From the NCBI GenBank assembly GCA_030431515.1, contig JAUIIX010000015.1, forward strand, positions 1 to 50,107: a DNA stretch of 50,107 nucleotides. The letters are read 5' to 3'. The notes under the pieces were generated by a model, which was not told the origin of the DNA, searched no databases, and saw only the letters and a list, made by a program, of their open reading frames with translations. Of the stretch, positions 16,071-24,266 are shown in pieces (the first letter of the stretch is position 1; each line of letters starts with the position of its first letter). The translations under genes and the position numbers were made by a program. The stretch comes from a bacterium. GTDB taxonomy: Bacteria > Bacteroidota > Ignavibacteria > Kapaibacteriales > UBA2268.

Positions 16071-17917
16071 CTTACCACCTGAAACTTATGAGTAAATACC
16101 ATCTGCTCACCTTTTGTAACATGCAATATATAAGTCCCTGTCTGCTCGGCGTTTAGGTTTAATTCCTTGGGGAGAATGCCGCTATTTATTACTCTGCCAG
16201 TAAGTGAGAAGATGTGGTACTGCATACCTACAAATTCTTTACTTATTAAAACATTATTTTTTATTTCAAAGTTTTTATTTTCTTTAATTGATGATATTGG
16301 AGATGCTTCAAAATTAAAATATCCGTGATTTTGAATTAAAAAAATATCTTTTTCTAATGGCTCAATTTTATAAGTTTCAGATTTAGGTAATAATTTATAA
16401 TAACCAGCAATGATTGAATCGAATCTATATAAACCATCTTTATCTGTTACAGTCGAATAAGTTGAACCACCATCTAAACTATCAAAATTGACTTTAATTC
16501 CTTCAACTCCAACACTATCAGACAATACATATCCAAATATAAAATATTTTCCATATTTCAGTTCACTTTCAAAATCTATCCCACTTGTATCTGAAGTTAA
16601 TTCAAAGGAATGTACTGGCGAATACAAAAATGGTTCATAATGATAATCTTCTTTTGGTCCTGAATCTATATATTTATTTAGTGCAGTAACCGAATATGTT
16701 CCAGGGGACAATTTTGTAAATTTGTAATTACCTTCTTCATCTGTCATAGTTATTCTATTGCTATTTAAGCGAATTGGTATATGTGTTATTGCAAGACTAT
16801 CATCTGATATTATTTTACCACTTATAGTCAATGTGTCTTCGGGTTTTGGTGCTAGATTATCAACTTCTAATGTATGAATTGCTCCTGTGAAGTCCCCAAT
16901 AATTGCTCTATCACCAGCATAAGTAACAAGCATAGTTGGGGGAGAGAGAGAATCTATAATCCTTGGTAAATTTTGTTCATAAAACCAACTTTCACCACCA
17001 TCATAAGTATATAGAATTTTACCAAACTGACCAACTGCAATTCCAACTGAATCATTTTTAAATGCGATATCTTGTAAGCCAAAAGGTCTATTAAAAACAA
17101 CTTTACCATTTGACCAGCCTGTATATAAATCTAAAATTGTTCTCCAAGTTTTTCCTGCATCAGTACTTTTAAATACAGCATCATGTCCTGAACCACCTGT
17201 TATTCCATCTTTTTTTCCACATAAATAAAACACAGAATCATTTGCAAATTCAATTTCTAAATATGACATATCTGGAAAATTAATTGTTATAAATTCATCA
17301 GTTAGAAAATTATATCTGAAAAATTGTCTTTGATAAATGTAGGTTTTGCCAGGTTCATTTGATTCCTGTAATTCCTTACCAAAATTAGATAAAATACCCA
17401 TTGACAAAGTATCATTATATTTTTTTATAACGTGTGAATTTAAAATAAAAGGTAATTGAATAGTATCAAAAGTTTTCCAACCGTCATAAGTTTTATAAAA
17501 CTTTACTGGCATATTTGCAATACCATTTCTATCATCAAACATTATCAAATCATCAATGAAGTTGTTATAACCAATATCAATTTTTTCAAAATTGCTTCCA
17601 AAATCTGTTGATTTTAATATAATTCCACCATAGAATGATATATAAATTAATGAATCAAAAACTTCTATATCTCTATATGCTTCTACATTATATTTTGTTA
17701 AATCGTTAAGAAGGAACCAATTACTTCCATTATTCGTTGATTTATATAAATAATTTGGCGTACCTCTTGTTGAAATCATGTATATATTATTTGAGTCAAT
17801 TACTTCAATTTTTTTTATAACAGATTCTTCAGGAGTTCCATTCAAATCAAGTCTAACTTCCCAGATATTCTGGGAAGAAAGACTTGTTAGACATAAGATG
17901 AAAATTAAAAACAACAT
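16067..17917 (-). CDS. Ycf48-like T9SS cargo protein
   Basis: 616-residue secreted protein built exactly like the gene at 13516-15372: signal peptide (MLFLIFILCLTSLSSQ), Ycf48/BNR-like propeller (LYKSTNNGSNW, ILKSTDFGSNF, VFKSTDAGKTW, YTYDGGESWFYE), carboxypeptidase-regulatory-like domains (ISGKIISDDSLAI; FGYVLSDSVGVEG with DKDGLYRFDSI) and a T9SS sorting domain (FSLTGRVI, QTGTYILHVTKGEQ, KFQVVR). The phrase FKNDSVGIA recurs in both. The ATG at 17917 lies 2 bases after the stop of the orphan sorting domain upstream. Function unknown. The two copies presumably arose by duplication and have diverged. Confidence 0.85.
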   Translation of the reverse strand: MLFLIFILCLTSLSSQNIWEVRLDLNGTPEESVIKKIEVIDSNNIYMISTRGTPNYLYKSTNNGSNWFLLNDLTKYNVEAYRDIEVFDSLIYISFYGGIILKSTDFGSNFEKIDIGYNNFIDDLIMFDDRNGIANMPVKFYKTYDGWKTFDTIQLPFILNSHVIKKYNDTLSMGILSNFGKELQESNEPGKTYIYQRQFFRYNFLTDEFITINFPDMSYLEIEFANDSVFYLCGKKDGITGGSGHDAVFKSTDAGKTWRTILDLYTGWSNGKVVFNRPFGLQDIAFKNDSVGIAVGQFGKILYTYDGGESWFYEQNLPRIIDSLSPPTMLVTYAGDRAIIGDFTGAIHTLEVDNLAPKPEDTLTISGKIISDDSLAITHIPIRLNSNRITMTDEEGNYKFTKLSPGTYSVTALNKYIDSGPKEDYHYEPFLYSPVHSFELTSDTSGIDFESELKYGKYFIFGYVLSDSVGVEGIKVNFDSLDGGSTYSTVTDKDGLYRFDSIIAGYYKLLPKSETYKIEPLEKDIFLIQNHGYFNFEASPISSIKENKNFEIKNNVLISKEFVGMQYHIFSLTGRVINSGILPKELNLNAEQTGTYILHVTKGEQMVFTHKFQVVR

Positions 17918-17919
17918 TT

Positions 17920-18123
17920 TTACCTTGTAATAATAATTTTACGTGTTAATATATGTTTTCCACTTTCAAAAATGTTAAGCATATAAACACCTGTGTTTAA
18001 GTTGCTTAATCTTACTGGAAATTCATTTATACCTATTTGCAATTTAGATTCTCTCTCTTCAATTATTCTACCCTCTATCGATTGTAATTGAAGTTTGAAA
18101 TGATTTGATTCAATTTGTGACAA
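17920..18123 (-). pseudogene. Orphan T9SS sorting domain (cargo gene remnant)
   Basis: The 67 codons encode only a T9SS type A sorting domain (LQSIEGRIIEERES, LNTGVYMLNIFESG, KIIITR), with no signal peptide and no passenger. The only in-frame start is a TTG at 18123 without a good ribosome binding site. It directly abuts the Ycf48-like gene and ends ACA-AGG-TAA, which serves as that gene's ribosome binding site. It is most likely the 3' remnant of a deleted cargo gene, perhaps kept because it carries the upstream signals of the next gene. Confidence 0.65.
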
Positions 18124-18493
18124 TAACTTATAATAATTTCACAAAATCTTGTCAGCAACTTAAAATACATTTTTATTATTTCCAAATTATTTTAAAAATA
18201 TTTCAAAATATATTTAAAAATAAAACATAGAATAAAGAGCATAAATCACTAATTTTTTTTAGACTTATTTTTTTAGCCCTTGTAACACACAATAATTCAA
18301 ACAATTTACAAGAAAAGTGCAAAAACCAAAAAATGAAAAATTAGTGATTTAGAGAATATTATCTAAGCAGATAACGCAAATTTGTTTTCACTTTAAAGAC
18401 AATAATATTTTTGCTGTTATTTAGCATCACATTGAATCCAAAAAAAAAGCCACGCAATTGCATGGCTTTCATTTCAAATATTTGAAAGATAAA
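18124..18493. other. Gap with inverted repeat and lpdA terminator
   Basis: No gene is seen in these 370 AT-rich bases. A perfect 15-bp inverted repeat (AAATCACTAATTTTT at 18243-18257, its complement at 18336-18350) encloses 78 bases that have no ORF. The lpdA terminator is at the right end. Confidence 0.6.
18441..18470 (-). terminator. Terminator of lpdA
   Basis: AAAGCC and GGCTTT flank an inner GCAATTGC palindrome (18447-18470). An A-run on the left (18441-18448) is the T-run on the minus strand. Confidence 0.8.
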
Positions 18494-19894
18494 TTAGATA
18501 TTTACAGCTTCATCATAAGCGGCAGCAGATGCTTCCATTACTGCTTCTGATAGCGTAGGGTGTGCGTGAATTGTTTTGAAGATTGACTTGCCAGTTCCGC
18601 CAAGTTCTCTTGCTAATCCAACTTCTGCAATCATTTCTGTAACATCAGGTCCAATCATGTGAGCACCAAGTACTTCACCATATTTTGCATCAAATATCAT
18701 CTTCACAAAACCAATAGCTCTACCAATACCGTGAGCTTTTCCGTTTGCTGTGAATGGGAATTTACCAACTTTAACTTCATATCCAGCTTCTTTTGCTTTC
18801 TCTTCAGTAAGTCCAACAGATGCAACTTGAGGAACACAATAAGTACAACCTGGGATATTTCCATAGTTGATACCATGTTCGCCGTGACCAGCTAAGTATT
18901 CAACAACAGCAATACCTTCGGCAGATGCTTTGTGAGCCAATGCAGGAGCACCAATAACATCACCAATAGCAAATATATTAGGAACATTAGTTCTGCAAAT
19001 ATGATCAGCTTTGATAGTTCCTCTATCCACTTGAACGCCAACTGCTTCTAAGCCAATACCTTCGATATTTGCCTGAATTCCAATAGCATTCAATGCTTTT
19101 TCAGCTTGGATTGTTTCAACTTTTCCATTTTTCTCATAAGTAATCAAAGCACCATTAGCATTTGATTTAGCAGAAGTAACTTTAGCACCTGTTATACATT
19201 TGATACCAGATTTCTTAAAGTGTCTTTCCAATTCTTTAGAAATATCTTTATCTTCAACAGGAACAATTCTATCTTGAAATTCAAGAATAGTTACGTTAGT
19301 TCCCATTGCATTATAGAAATATCCAAATTCAACACCAATAGCACCAGAGCCCATAATAACTAAGTCTTTAGGAGCTTTTTCTTGAATCATAGCTTCTGTA
19401 GAAGTTAAGATATTTTTTCTATCAACTTCGATCCCAGGTAAAATTCGAGTTCTTGCACCAGTAGCGATAATAATATTTTTAGCAGTAATAGTATCAGTTA
19501 CAATACCATTAGGGTCTTTAACTTCAACTGTAGTTTTATTTTTAAGTACACCAAATCCAACAACATGCTGAACTTTGTATTTGCCAAATAAGTATTTAAC
19601 TCCACCAGACATTTGATTAGCTACACCACGAGAGCGTTTCACCACAGCAGGAAAGTCAATATCATATTTCACATTATTAAAACCAAAATCGTTAGCATGA
19701 CCTAAAAAATTAGCATACTCAGCTGATTTCAAAAGTGCTTTCGACGGAATACATCCCCAATTAAGACAAACTCCACCAAGTTCAGATTTTTCAACACAAA
19801 TAGTTTTCATACCAAGTTGACTGGCTCTAATCGCCGCTACATATCCACCAGGTCCAGAACCAATAACAACTAAGTCACAATTATGATTTGCCAT
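18494..19894 (-). CDS. lpdA: Dihydrolipoyl dehydrogenase
   Basis: FAD-dependent E3 component that reoxidises dihydrolipoamide for the 2-oxo acid dehydrogenase complexes and possibly the glycine cleavage system. Of 466 residues, it starts with the FAD-binding VVIGSGPGGYVAAIRA, then the redox-active disulfide in GGVCLNWGC (Cys43 and Cys48), the NAD-binding GSGAIGVEFG, the second FAD motif IFAIGDVIGAPALAHKA, and the catalytic His in HAHPTLSEAVMEA. Length and order are typical. AAAAGGAAAA precedes the ATG. It is a single gene; no E1 or E2 subunit is nearby, so which complex it serves cannot be told. Confidence 0.96.
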   Translation of the reverse strand: MANHNCDLVVIGSGPGGYVAAIRASQLGMKTICVEKSELGGVCLNWGCIPSKALLKSAEYANFLGHANDFGFNNVKYDIDFPAVVKRSRGVANQMSGGVKYLFGKYKVQHVVGFGVLKNKTTVEVKDPNGIVTDTITAKNIIIATGARTRILPGIEVDRKNILTSTEAMIQEKAPKDLVIMGSGAIGVEFGYFYNAMGTNVTILEFQDRIVPVEDKDISKELERHFKKSGIKCITGAKVTSAKSNANGALITYEKNGKVETIQAEKALNAIGIQANIEGIGLEAVGVQVDRGTIKADHICRTNVPNIFAIGDVIGAPALAHKASAEGIAVVEYLAGHGEHGINYGNIPGCTYCVPQVASVGLTEEKAKEAGYEVKVGKFPFTANGKAHGIGRAIGFVKMIFDAKYGEVLGAHMIGPDVTEMIAEVGLARELGGTGKSIFKTIHAHPTLSEAVMEASAAAYDEAVNI

Positions 19895-19927
19895 TTTTAA
19901 TTTTCCTTTTTTGATTACATTATCCTA

Positions 19928-19935
19928 CAAAATTA
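19928..19935 (-). promoter_or_regulatory. Possible -7 element of lpdA
   Basis: TAATTTTG on the minus strand matches TAnnTTTG, 33 bases before the lpdA ATG. The -33 TTG is not evident at the expected spacing. Confidence 0.4.
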
Positions 19936-20133
19936 AGAAATTTTTATGAATATGTATAAAATAAAGTTTTTTTGCGGGTGTGAATAGATGGATTAACTGT
20001 CAATTTAGTTTTTAAAAAATACATTATTTCATTCTTGAGCTTGTTTTGTATGCAAAATCACTTGAAGTTTAATCTTTTCTAAAGGTGAATTACTTACATT
20101 ACATTACTTTACAACTTATTAAAAAAGTATTTA

Positions 20134-20456
20134 TTACTCATTGTAGTATTTGTTTGAATTAGGATGCATTACTTTTTCGATACCTTCATTGACTACTCCC
20201 ATTTTAATAGCTTTAAATATTCTCAAAAAGGAAGGGATTTCAACCGCCCCCTTTTTTTCATTTATAATAATCTTTTTACATTCTTGTATTAATATATCTT
20301 TATTACAATTAAAAGGAAACTGATCAAAATTAAAGTTTGGATTATTAGCTATAAAAATATTTTCCTTTTTTTTAATACAATTAAAATAGTACTTAACAAC
20401 CATCTATCTAATTCTTTCATTTGATTTTCATCTGATAATAAAGGATAAAAACTCAT
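20134..20456 (-). pseudogene. Small unknown gene with an apparent frameshift
   Basis: The ATG at 20456 has a strong AAAGGA ribosome binding site. It reads MSFYPLLSDENQMKELDRW and about 16 more residues, then stops just past a run of eight A (minus strand; T-run at 20366-20373). Adding one A would join it to the open frame that runs from there to 20134 (KENIFIANNPNFNFDQF to PNSNKYYNE), giving one protein of about 107 residues. The alternative ATG at 20403 lies in the second frame directly after an in-frame TAG and has no ribosome binding site. The gene may be broken, read by slippage on the A-run, or hit by a homopolymer sequencing error. I do not recognise the family. Confidence 0.55.
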
Positions 20457-20618
20457 TATTCCTTTAAATGATAATTTTTAAAAGTACCATTTAAGTATTT
20501 TTTTAATAAATTAAATCTGTCAACTTTCTTTAGGACAGGACAATCACAATTCTATATTATAATTTGATTAAATTATTCTTATTTTTGTAAAACAAAGTAA
20601 ATACAAAAAGGAATTATT

Positions 20619-21413
20619 TTGAATAATAAAATATTAGATTTTAATATGAATATTAGAAAATTTTACGACTTATCTATAAAACAAGAATTTTCAGAACAGC
20701 AAACTAATTCATTTGGTGTGCCGAAAGCAACTGCAAAACCCTTTCAAATTGATAATTTCGTAGGTGATACTAACCAAGGTGGCTCCTGCAATTTTGACGA
20801 AATTAAAATCATTCCTCACTGCAATGGTACTCATACTGAATGTATAGGACATATTTTAAATAGTAGAGATTCAATTGTAGATTTATTAGATGATGTATTT
20901 GTACAAGCACTACTAATTTCTTGCTACTCGGTATCGGCTGAAGAAAATACAGACAAGTATATTCCATATATCACATCAGATGACTTACTGATAACAAAAT
21001 CTGAGTTAGAAAAAAATATTAAAGATTATGATTTAGTCGGCAAAGCTTTAATTATTAGAACAATCCCAAATCCAGATTCTAAACAAATCAGAGATTACAA
21101 CCAATCCCCAAGTCCTTTTTTTACAAATGATGCTATGCAGTATATTTTTGATAAGGGTGTTAAACATTTACTTGTTGATTTACCGAGCATAGATAAGGCC
21201 TACGATGATGGTATGCTTTCTAATCATAGAATATTTTGGGATGTGGAATTAGGAGTAAAAGAGAAGAAATATAGTAAAGAACATCACAAAACAATCACAG
21301 AATTTATATATGTGAACGATGAAATTCATGATGGCGAGTACTTGTTAAATTTGCAAATAGCACCTTTTGATTTAGACGCATCCCCTTCAAGACCAATTAT
21401 TTTTGAGATTTAA
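20619..21413 (+). CDS. Cyclase (kynurenine formamidase-like) family hydrolase
   Basis: 264-residue member of the metal-dependent cyclase/KynB-like hydrolase family. The metal-binding signature HxGTHxD-x(3)-H appears here as HCNGTHTECIGH (about residues 67-78), with Glu in place of the usual Asp. Further family-like parts are FFTNDAMQYIFDKGVKHLLVDLPSID and the C-terminal IAPFDLDASPSRPI. The TTG at 20619 is the best start: AAAAGGA lies 7 bases upstream, while the ATG at 20646 is too far. Such enzymes hydrolyse amides or cyclic esters; the substrate is unknown. It is transcribed alone, and its end meets the next gene tail to tail at 21416. Confidence 0.75.
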   Translation: MNNKILDFNMNIRKFYDLSIKQEFSEQQTNSFGVPKATAKPFQIDNFVGDTNQGGSCNFDEIKIIPHCNGTHTECIGHILNSRDSIVDLLDDVFVQALLISCYSVSAEENTDKYIPYITSDDLLITKSELEKNIKDYDLVGKALIIRTIPNPDSKQIRDYNQSPSPFFTNDAMQYIFDKGVKHLLVDLPSIDKAYDDGMLSNHRIFWDVELGVKEKKYSKEHHKTITEFIYVNDEIHDGEYLLNLQIAPFDLDASPSRPIIFEI

Positions 21414-21415
21414 AA

Positions 21416-22672
21416 TTAAACAACAATCGTGAAATGCTGGGCAGTATCGGCTGAATTAATTTCATTTAATTCTTTGCTGATATCATCAACGCTGATTTTT
21501 AAAGAACTTAAATTGTAATTGTTTTTTTCGAGAGAAGAAACTAATTTATCTTTAAATGAATCTAATGATTCGATAAATTTATTATTTTCATTCGACATAT
21601 AAACTTTTAATTGCTTCTGGAAAGCAATCATTTTATTCTTTACTTCACCAAGATTTTCTACTGGAACAGAAAAATTAAAACTAATTGGCTCAAGTTTACT
21701 ACTTGTGTAATTCCTTTTCGTTATTCTAATTATAAAATAATAATTTTCGAAATAATAAGGAATAAAGTATTGTAAAGGTGCTTTACCTGAAAAACTAATA
21801 ATATTCCACAAACTCAAAGCAGAAATCAAATCTCTAATTTTATTAGACTTTGCCTTATAGCTTTTACTAACTTTTTCACTTTCATCAATTTCATTTAAAA
21901 TTTCAAAAAATGATTTTTTATCTTTGTCATCACTTATAGCCAAAATAAAAAGATTATTCTTGTTATATTTATTTTTCTTTACATCATCAAGTAATTCAGC
22001 AAGTTCAGATTTTAATGGCTCAGGAAGTTCATTGATATTCTTATCTATATAATTCAAACTATCGCTAATTACATTTTCTTCAACATATAAAGGAATTAAC
22101 TTTTTAATTAAATTAATTGATAAAGGTAATTTACTTAAATTTAATTCAATAGATAATTGCAAAAATTGTCTTAAAGTAGATTCATATTTATGATCTTCAT
22201 AATATTTATTATAAACTTTATTAATACTTAATAAATCTTCTCTTACAATTGAATTTTTATAAGTTCTAAATACATTAACAAGTTCAGTATAAAATTCAGT
22301 TTTAGGTAAGTCCAATATCCTTAATAACTCATCAGTAGAAAAAGTAGCTTCCCTCTTTCCCGTAGGAACTTCATGAACTTTTAATATTAAATAAGGGTTA
22401 GTTTCATTTACTTTAAATAAAAGCGAATCATCTTTAATTAAATTCTTGCCAACGTAAGCTTTAAAAGTACCAGTTGGAATTCTAACATAAGCCACTTCAT
22501 CATCAACTCTTTCAAGAATCGTAGCTCTCACTACCTCGCCAATTCTGAGCTTAGAATGCTTGTTTTCTTGCTTAGGACTACTTTGCTGTTGGCCAGAATA
22601 TTGATTTCCACCACCACCACCAGAAATGGCTGTGATATTATGAGTAGATTTTATATTTGATATTTCTGACAT
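21416..22672 (-). CDS. Unknown protein with FliK-like N-terminal pattern
   Basis: 418 residues without signal peptide or membrane segment. A Gly/Gln-rich N-terminus (GGGGGNQYSGQQQ, residues 18-30) precedes a region LRIGEVVRATILERVDDEVA ... FKAYVGKNL ... LILKVHEV (about 41-103). Its alternation resembles the L-x-G-x-x-V-A-V pattern of flagellar hook-length (FliK)-type proteins. The remainder is Lys/Asn/Leu-rich, mostly helical, ending in another beta-rich stretch (about 310-418). There is no flagellar gene in the window, so the resemblance should be treated as weak. It ends 2 bases from the convergent gene. I cannot assign a function. Confidence 0.6.
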   Translation of the reverse strand: MSEISNIKSTHNITAISGGGGGNQYSGQQQSSPKQENKHSKLRIGEVVRATILERVDDEVAYVRIPTGTFKAYVGKNLIKDDSLLFKVNETNPYLILKVHEVPTGKREATFSTDELLRILDLPKTEFYTELVNVFRTYKNSIVREDLLSINKVYNKYYEDHKYESTLRQFLQLSIELNLSKLPLSINLIKKLIPLYVEENVISDSLNYIDKNINELPEPLKSELAELLDDVKKNKYNKNNLFILAISDDKDKKSFFEILNEIDESEKVSKSYKAKSNKIRDLISALSLWNIISFSGKAPLQYFIPYYFENYYFIIRITKRNYTSSKLEPISFNFSVPVENLGEVKNKMIAFQKQLKVYMSNENNKFIESLDSFKDKLVSSLEKNNYNLSSLKISVDDISKELNEINSADTAQHFTIVV

Positions 22673-22738
22673 AATCCTAAATTAAGATAAACGTATTAGT
22701 TCATTATTATTATAAATTCCACATAAAAACTGCAATAA

Positions 22739-23497
22739 TTATGCCGAAACTTGCCTTAATCTTTCATACAAAACAATAGCAGTAGAAACCGATGCATTCA
22801 AAGAATTTATCTTACCTTTCATCGGGATTTTAACAAGAATATCACATTTTTTCTTAATAATCGGTCTAATACCTTTACCTTCATTTCCAATTACCAAAAC
22901 AACAGGTCTATCAAAAATATTATCAGTGTAATCCTTTTCACCATCCATCTCAGTTCCAACTATCCAATATCCCATTTCTTTAGCAGTTTCCAAGCTATTA
23001 CTAAGATTAACAACTGATGCAATATCAATTATTTCCAATGCACCTGTCGAAACTTTAATAGCTGCAGGAGTAATTGGTGCAGAATTTTTTTCGCTTATTA
23101 AAATACCAGCAGCACCAGAACATTCAACTGTTCGAGCAATAGCACCCAAATTATGAGGATCTTCAATACTATCCAGAGCAACAATAATCGGGTATTTCTC
23201 TTTTTTCAGTGCTTTTTCAAATAATTCAAAATCTTCTAAAACTTCAACTAAAGCTTTAAGTGCAATTACACCTTGAGAGTCTCCATTTTCGCAACCAATT
23301 CTTTTTTCAAGTTCTTTGAATTTGCGATTATCCATTTTAGAGACAGCAATTTTATTCTTCTTAGCTTCAGCCATGATTTTATTAATCACCCCACCTGAAG
23401 CCGAAAAAGAAAAGAATACCTTGCTAATTTTTGGGTTTTCTTCTGCTAATAATTGACTTATTGGGTTTCTACCATACACATAATTTTCATCTTTCAT
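22739..23497 (-). CDS. rlmB: 23S rRNA 2'-O-ribose methyltransferase, RlmB/SpoU family
   Basis: SpoU-family (SPOUT) methyltransferase of 252 residues that should methylate a ribose 2'-OH of 23S rRNA, in E. coli G2251. The N-terminal part (YVYGRNPISQLL) is the RNA-binding domain of this group. The knot motifs follow: DPHNLGAIARTVECSGA (motif 1), VLVIGNEGKGIR (motif 2) and KIPMKGKINSLNASVSTAI (motif 3). The ATG at 23497 overlaps the thioesterase stop as ATGA and has AAAGGA 9 bases upstream. The ATG at 23506 directly abuts that site and is rejected. It is translationally coupled to the thioesterase gene. Confidence 0.9.
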   Translation of the reverse strand: MKDENYVYGRNPISQLLAEENPKISKVFFSFSASGGVINKIMAEAKKNKIAVSKMDNRKFKELEKRIGCENGDSQGVIALKALVEVLEDFELFEKALKKEKYPIIVALDSIEDPHNLGAIARTVECSGAAGILISEKNSAPITPAAIKVSTGALEIIDIASVVNLSNSLETAKEMGYWIVGTEMDGEKDYTDNIFDRPVVLVIGNEGKGIRPIIKKKCDILVKIPMKGKINSLNASVSTAIVLYERLRQVSA

Positions 23498-23904
23498 TCT
23501 ATCCATTCCTTTGAAGTTCGATACACAACACCTCTAAAACTCGCAACTAAAACACTATCTTTAGTAATATCAATATCAAAAACAGCTTGTTTATTCGATA
23601 TAGATTTTAAACTACTTTCAGCAATAATCACATCACCAAGTTTCAATGCTTGAAACCAATTAGTTGACGCTTCGATTGATACACTTTTTCTACCATAACT
23701 ATTTGAAGCAAAAGCTAGAGCAGAATCAGCCAAAGAAAAAACAATCCCACCATGAGCAATATCGAACCCATTTAGCATTTCCTCTCTAATAGTCATTTTC
23801 AAGATAGCTTTCCCTTCTTCGATTAGTACCTTTTCGATACCTAACCATTTAGAAAACCTATCATTATCAAACATTAGACTAACAATTTGATTAGCATTAT
23901 CCAT
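23494..23904 (-). CDS. PaaI-type hotdog-fold thioesterase
   Basis: 136-residue hotdog thioesterase of the PaaI/YdiI group, which hydrolyses acyl-CoA esters. The signature GFDIAHGGIVFSLADSALAFAS carries the HGG turn and the Asp/Ser region of the active site, followed by SIEASTNWFQALKLGDVIIAES. The length is typical for a single hotdog domain. It is the first gene of a pair with rlmB, overlapping it by four bases (ATGA). In other bacteria PaaI itself belongs to phenylacetate breakdown; no such genes are here, so the substrate is unknown. Confidence 0.85.
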   Translation of the reverse strand: MDNANQIVSLMFDNDRFSKWLGIEKVLIEEGKAILKMTIREEMLNGFDIAHGGIVFSLADSALAFASNSYGRKSVSIEASTNWFQALKLGDVIIAESSLKSISNKQAVFDIDITKDSVLVASFRGVVYRTSKEWIE

Positions 23905-24074
23905 ATTTATTCATTTTTTTATTTTACAAAATTACAAAAATGCACATTCAAAACCGATAAATTGTTGAAAAAATATAGAATAAGGGAATTAAAGTAAAAA
24001 GCAAAGAAGAAATCATATCTTTAAAAATAAAATACAACTAATGTAAATTAAAAAACTTTATAAATATTAATTTT

Positions 24075-24160
24075 GCATTGTTATTCAGAGCGAAGCGTGG
24101 AATGACGAGAGAGTTTCTCGACTACGCTCGAAATGACAAAACAAGTTCAGTATGATGGAA
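24075..24160. repeat. Third copy of the mosaic intergenic repeats
   Basis: The 361-base gap 23905-24266 has no gene. It carries TTCAGAGCGAAGCGTGGAAT (24086), then TCGACTACGCTCGAAATGAC (24117) and AACAAGTTCAGTATGATGGA (24140). These are the same pieces as in 1-545, but in a compact form where AATGACGAGA and TTTCTCGACTACG are joined head to head. The rest is AT-rich without visible signals. Confidence 0.7.
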
Positions 24161-24266
24161 AAATATAAACATAATCAACCCAAATTTCTATTCACTATAC
24201 CCCACAACTTAAATTTATAAATTATTTTTCGTATTTTGTATTTTTTTAGAAAATAAAAGTACAAAA

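Noticed and set aside
16067-17917. Photosystem II assembly factor (Ycf48)
   Set aside because: The BNR/Ycf48-like propeller is a general fold; signal peptide, sorting domain and context point to a secreted T9SS protein, and no photosynthesis gene is present.
20571-20590. Promoter for the cyclase-family gene at 20580-20587 (TATTTTTG)
   Set aside because: The -7 element fits, but the nearest upstream TTTG is only 13 bases away, too close for the consensus, so it is not listed as a feature.
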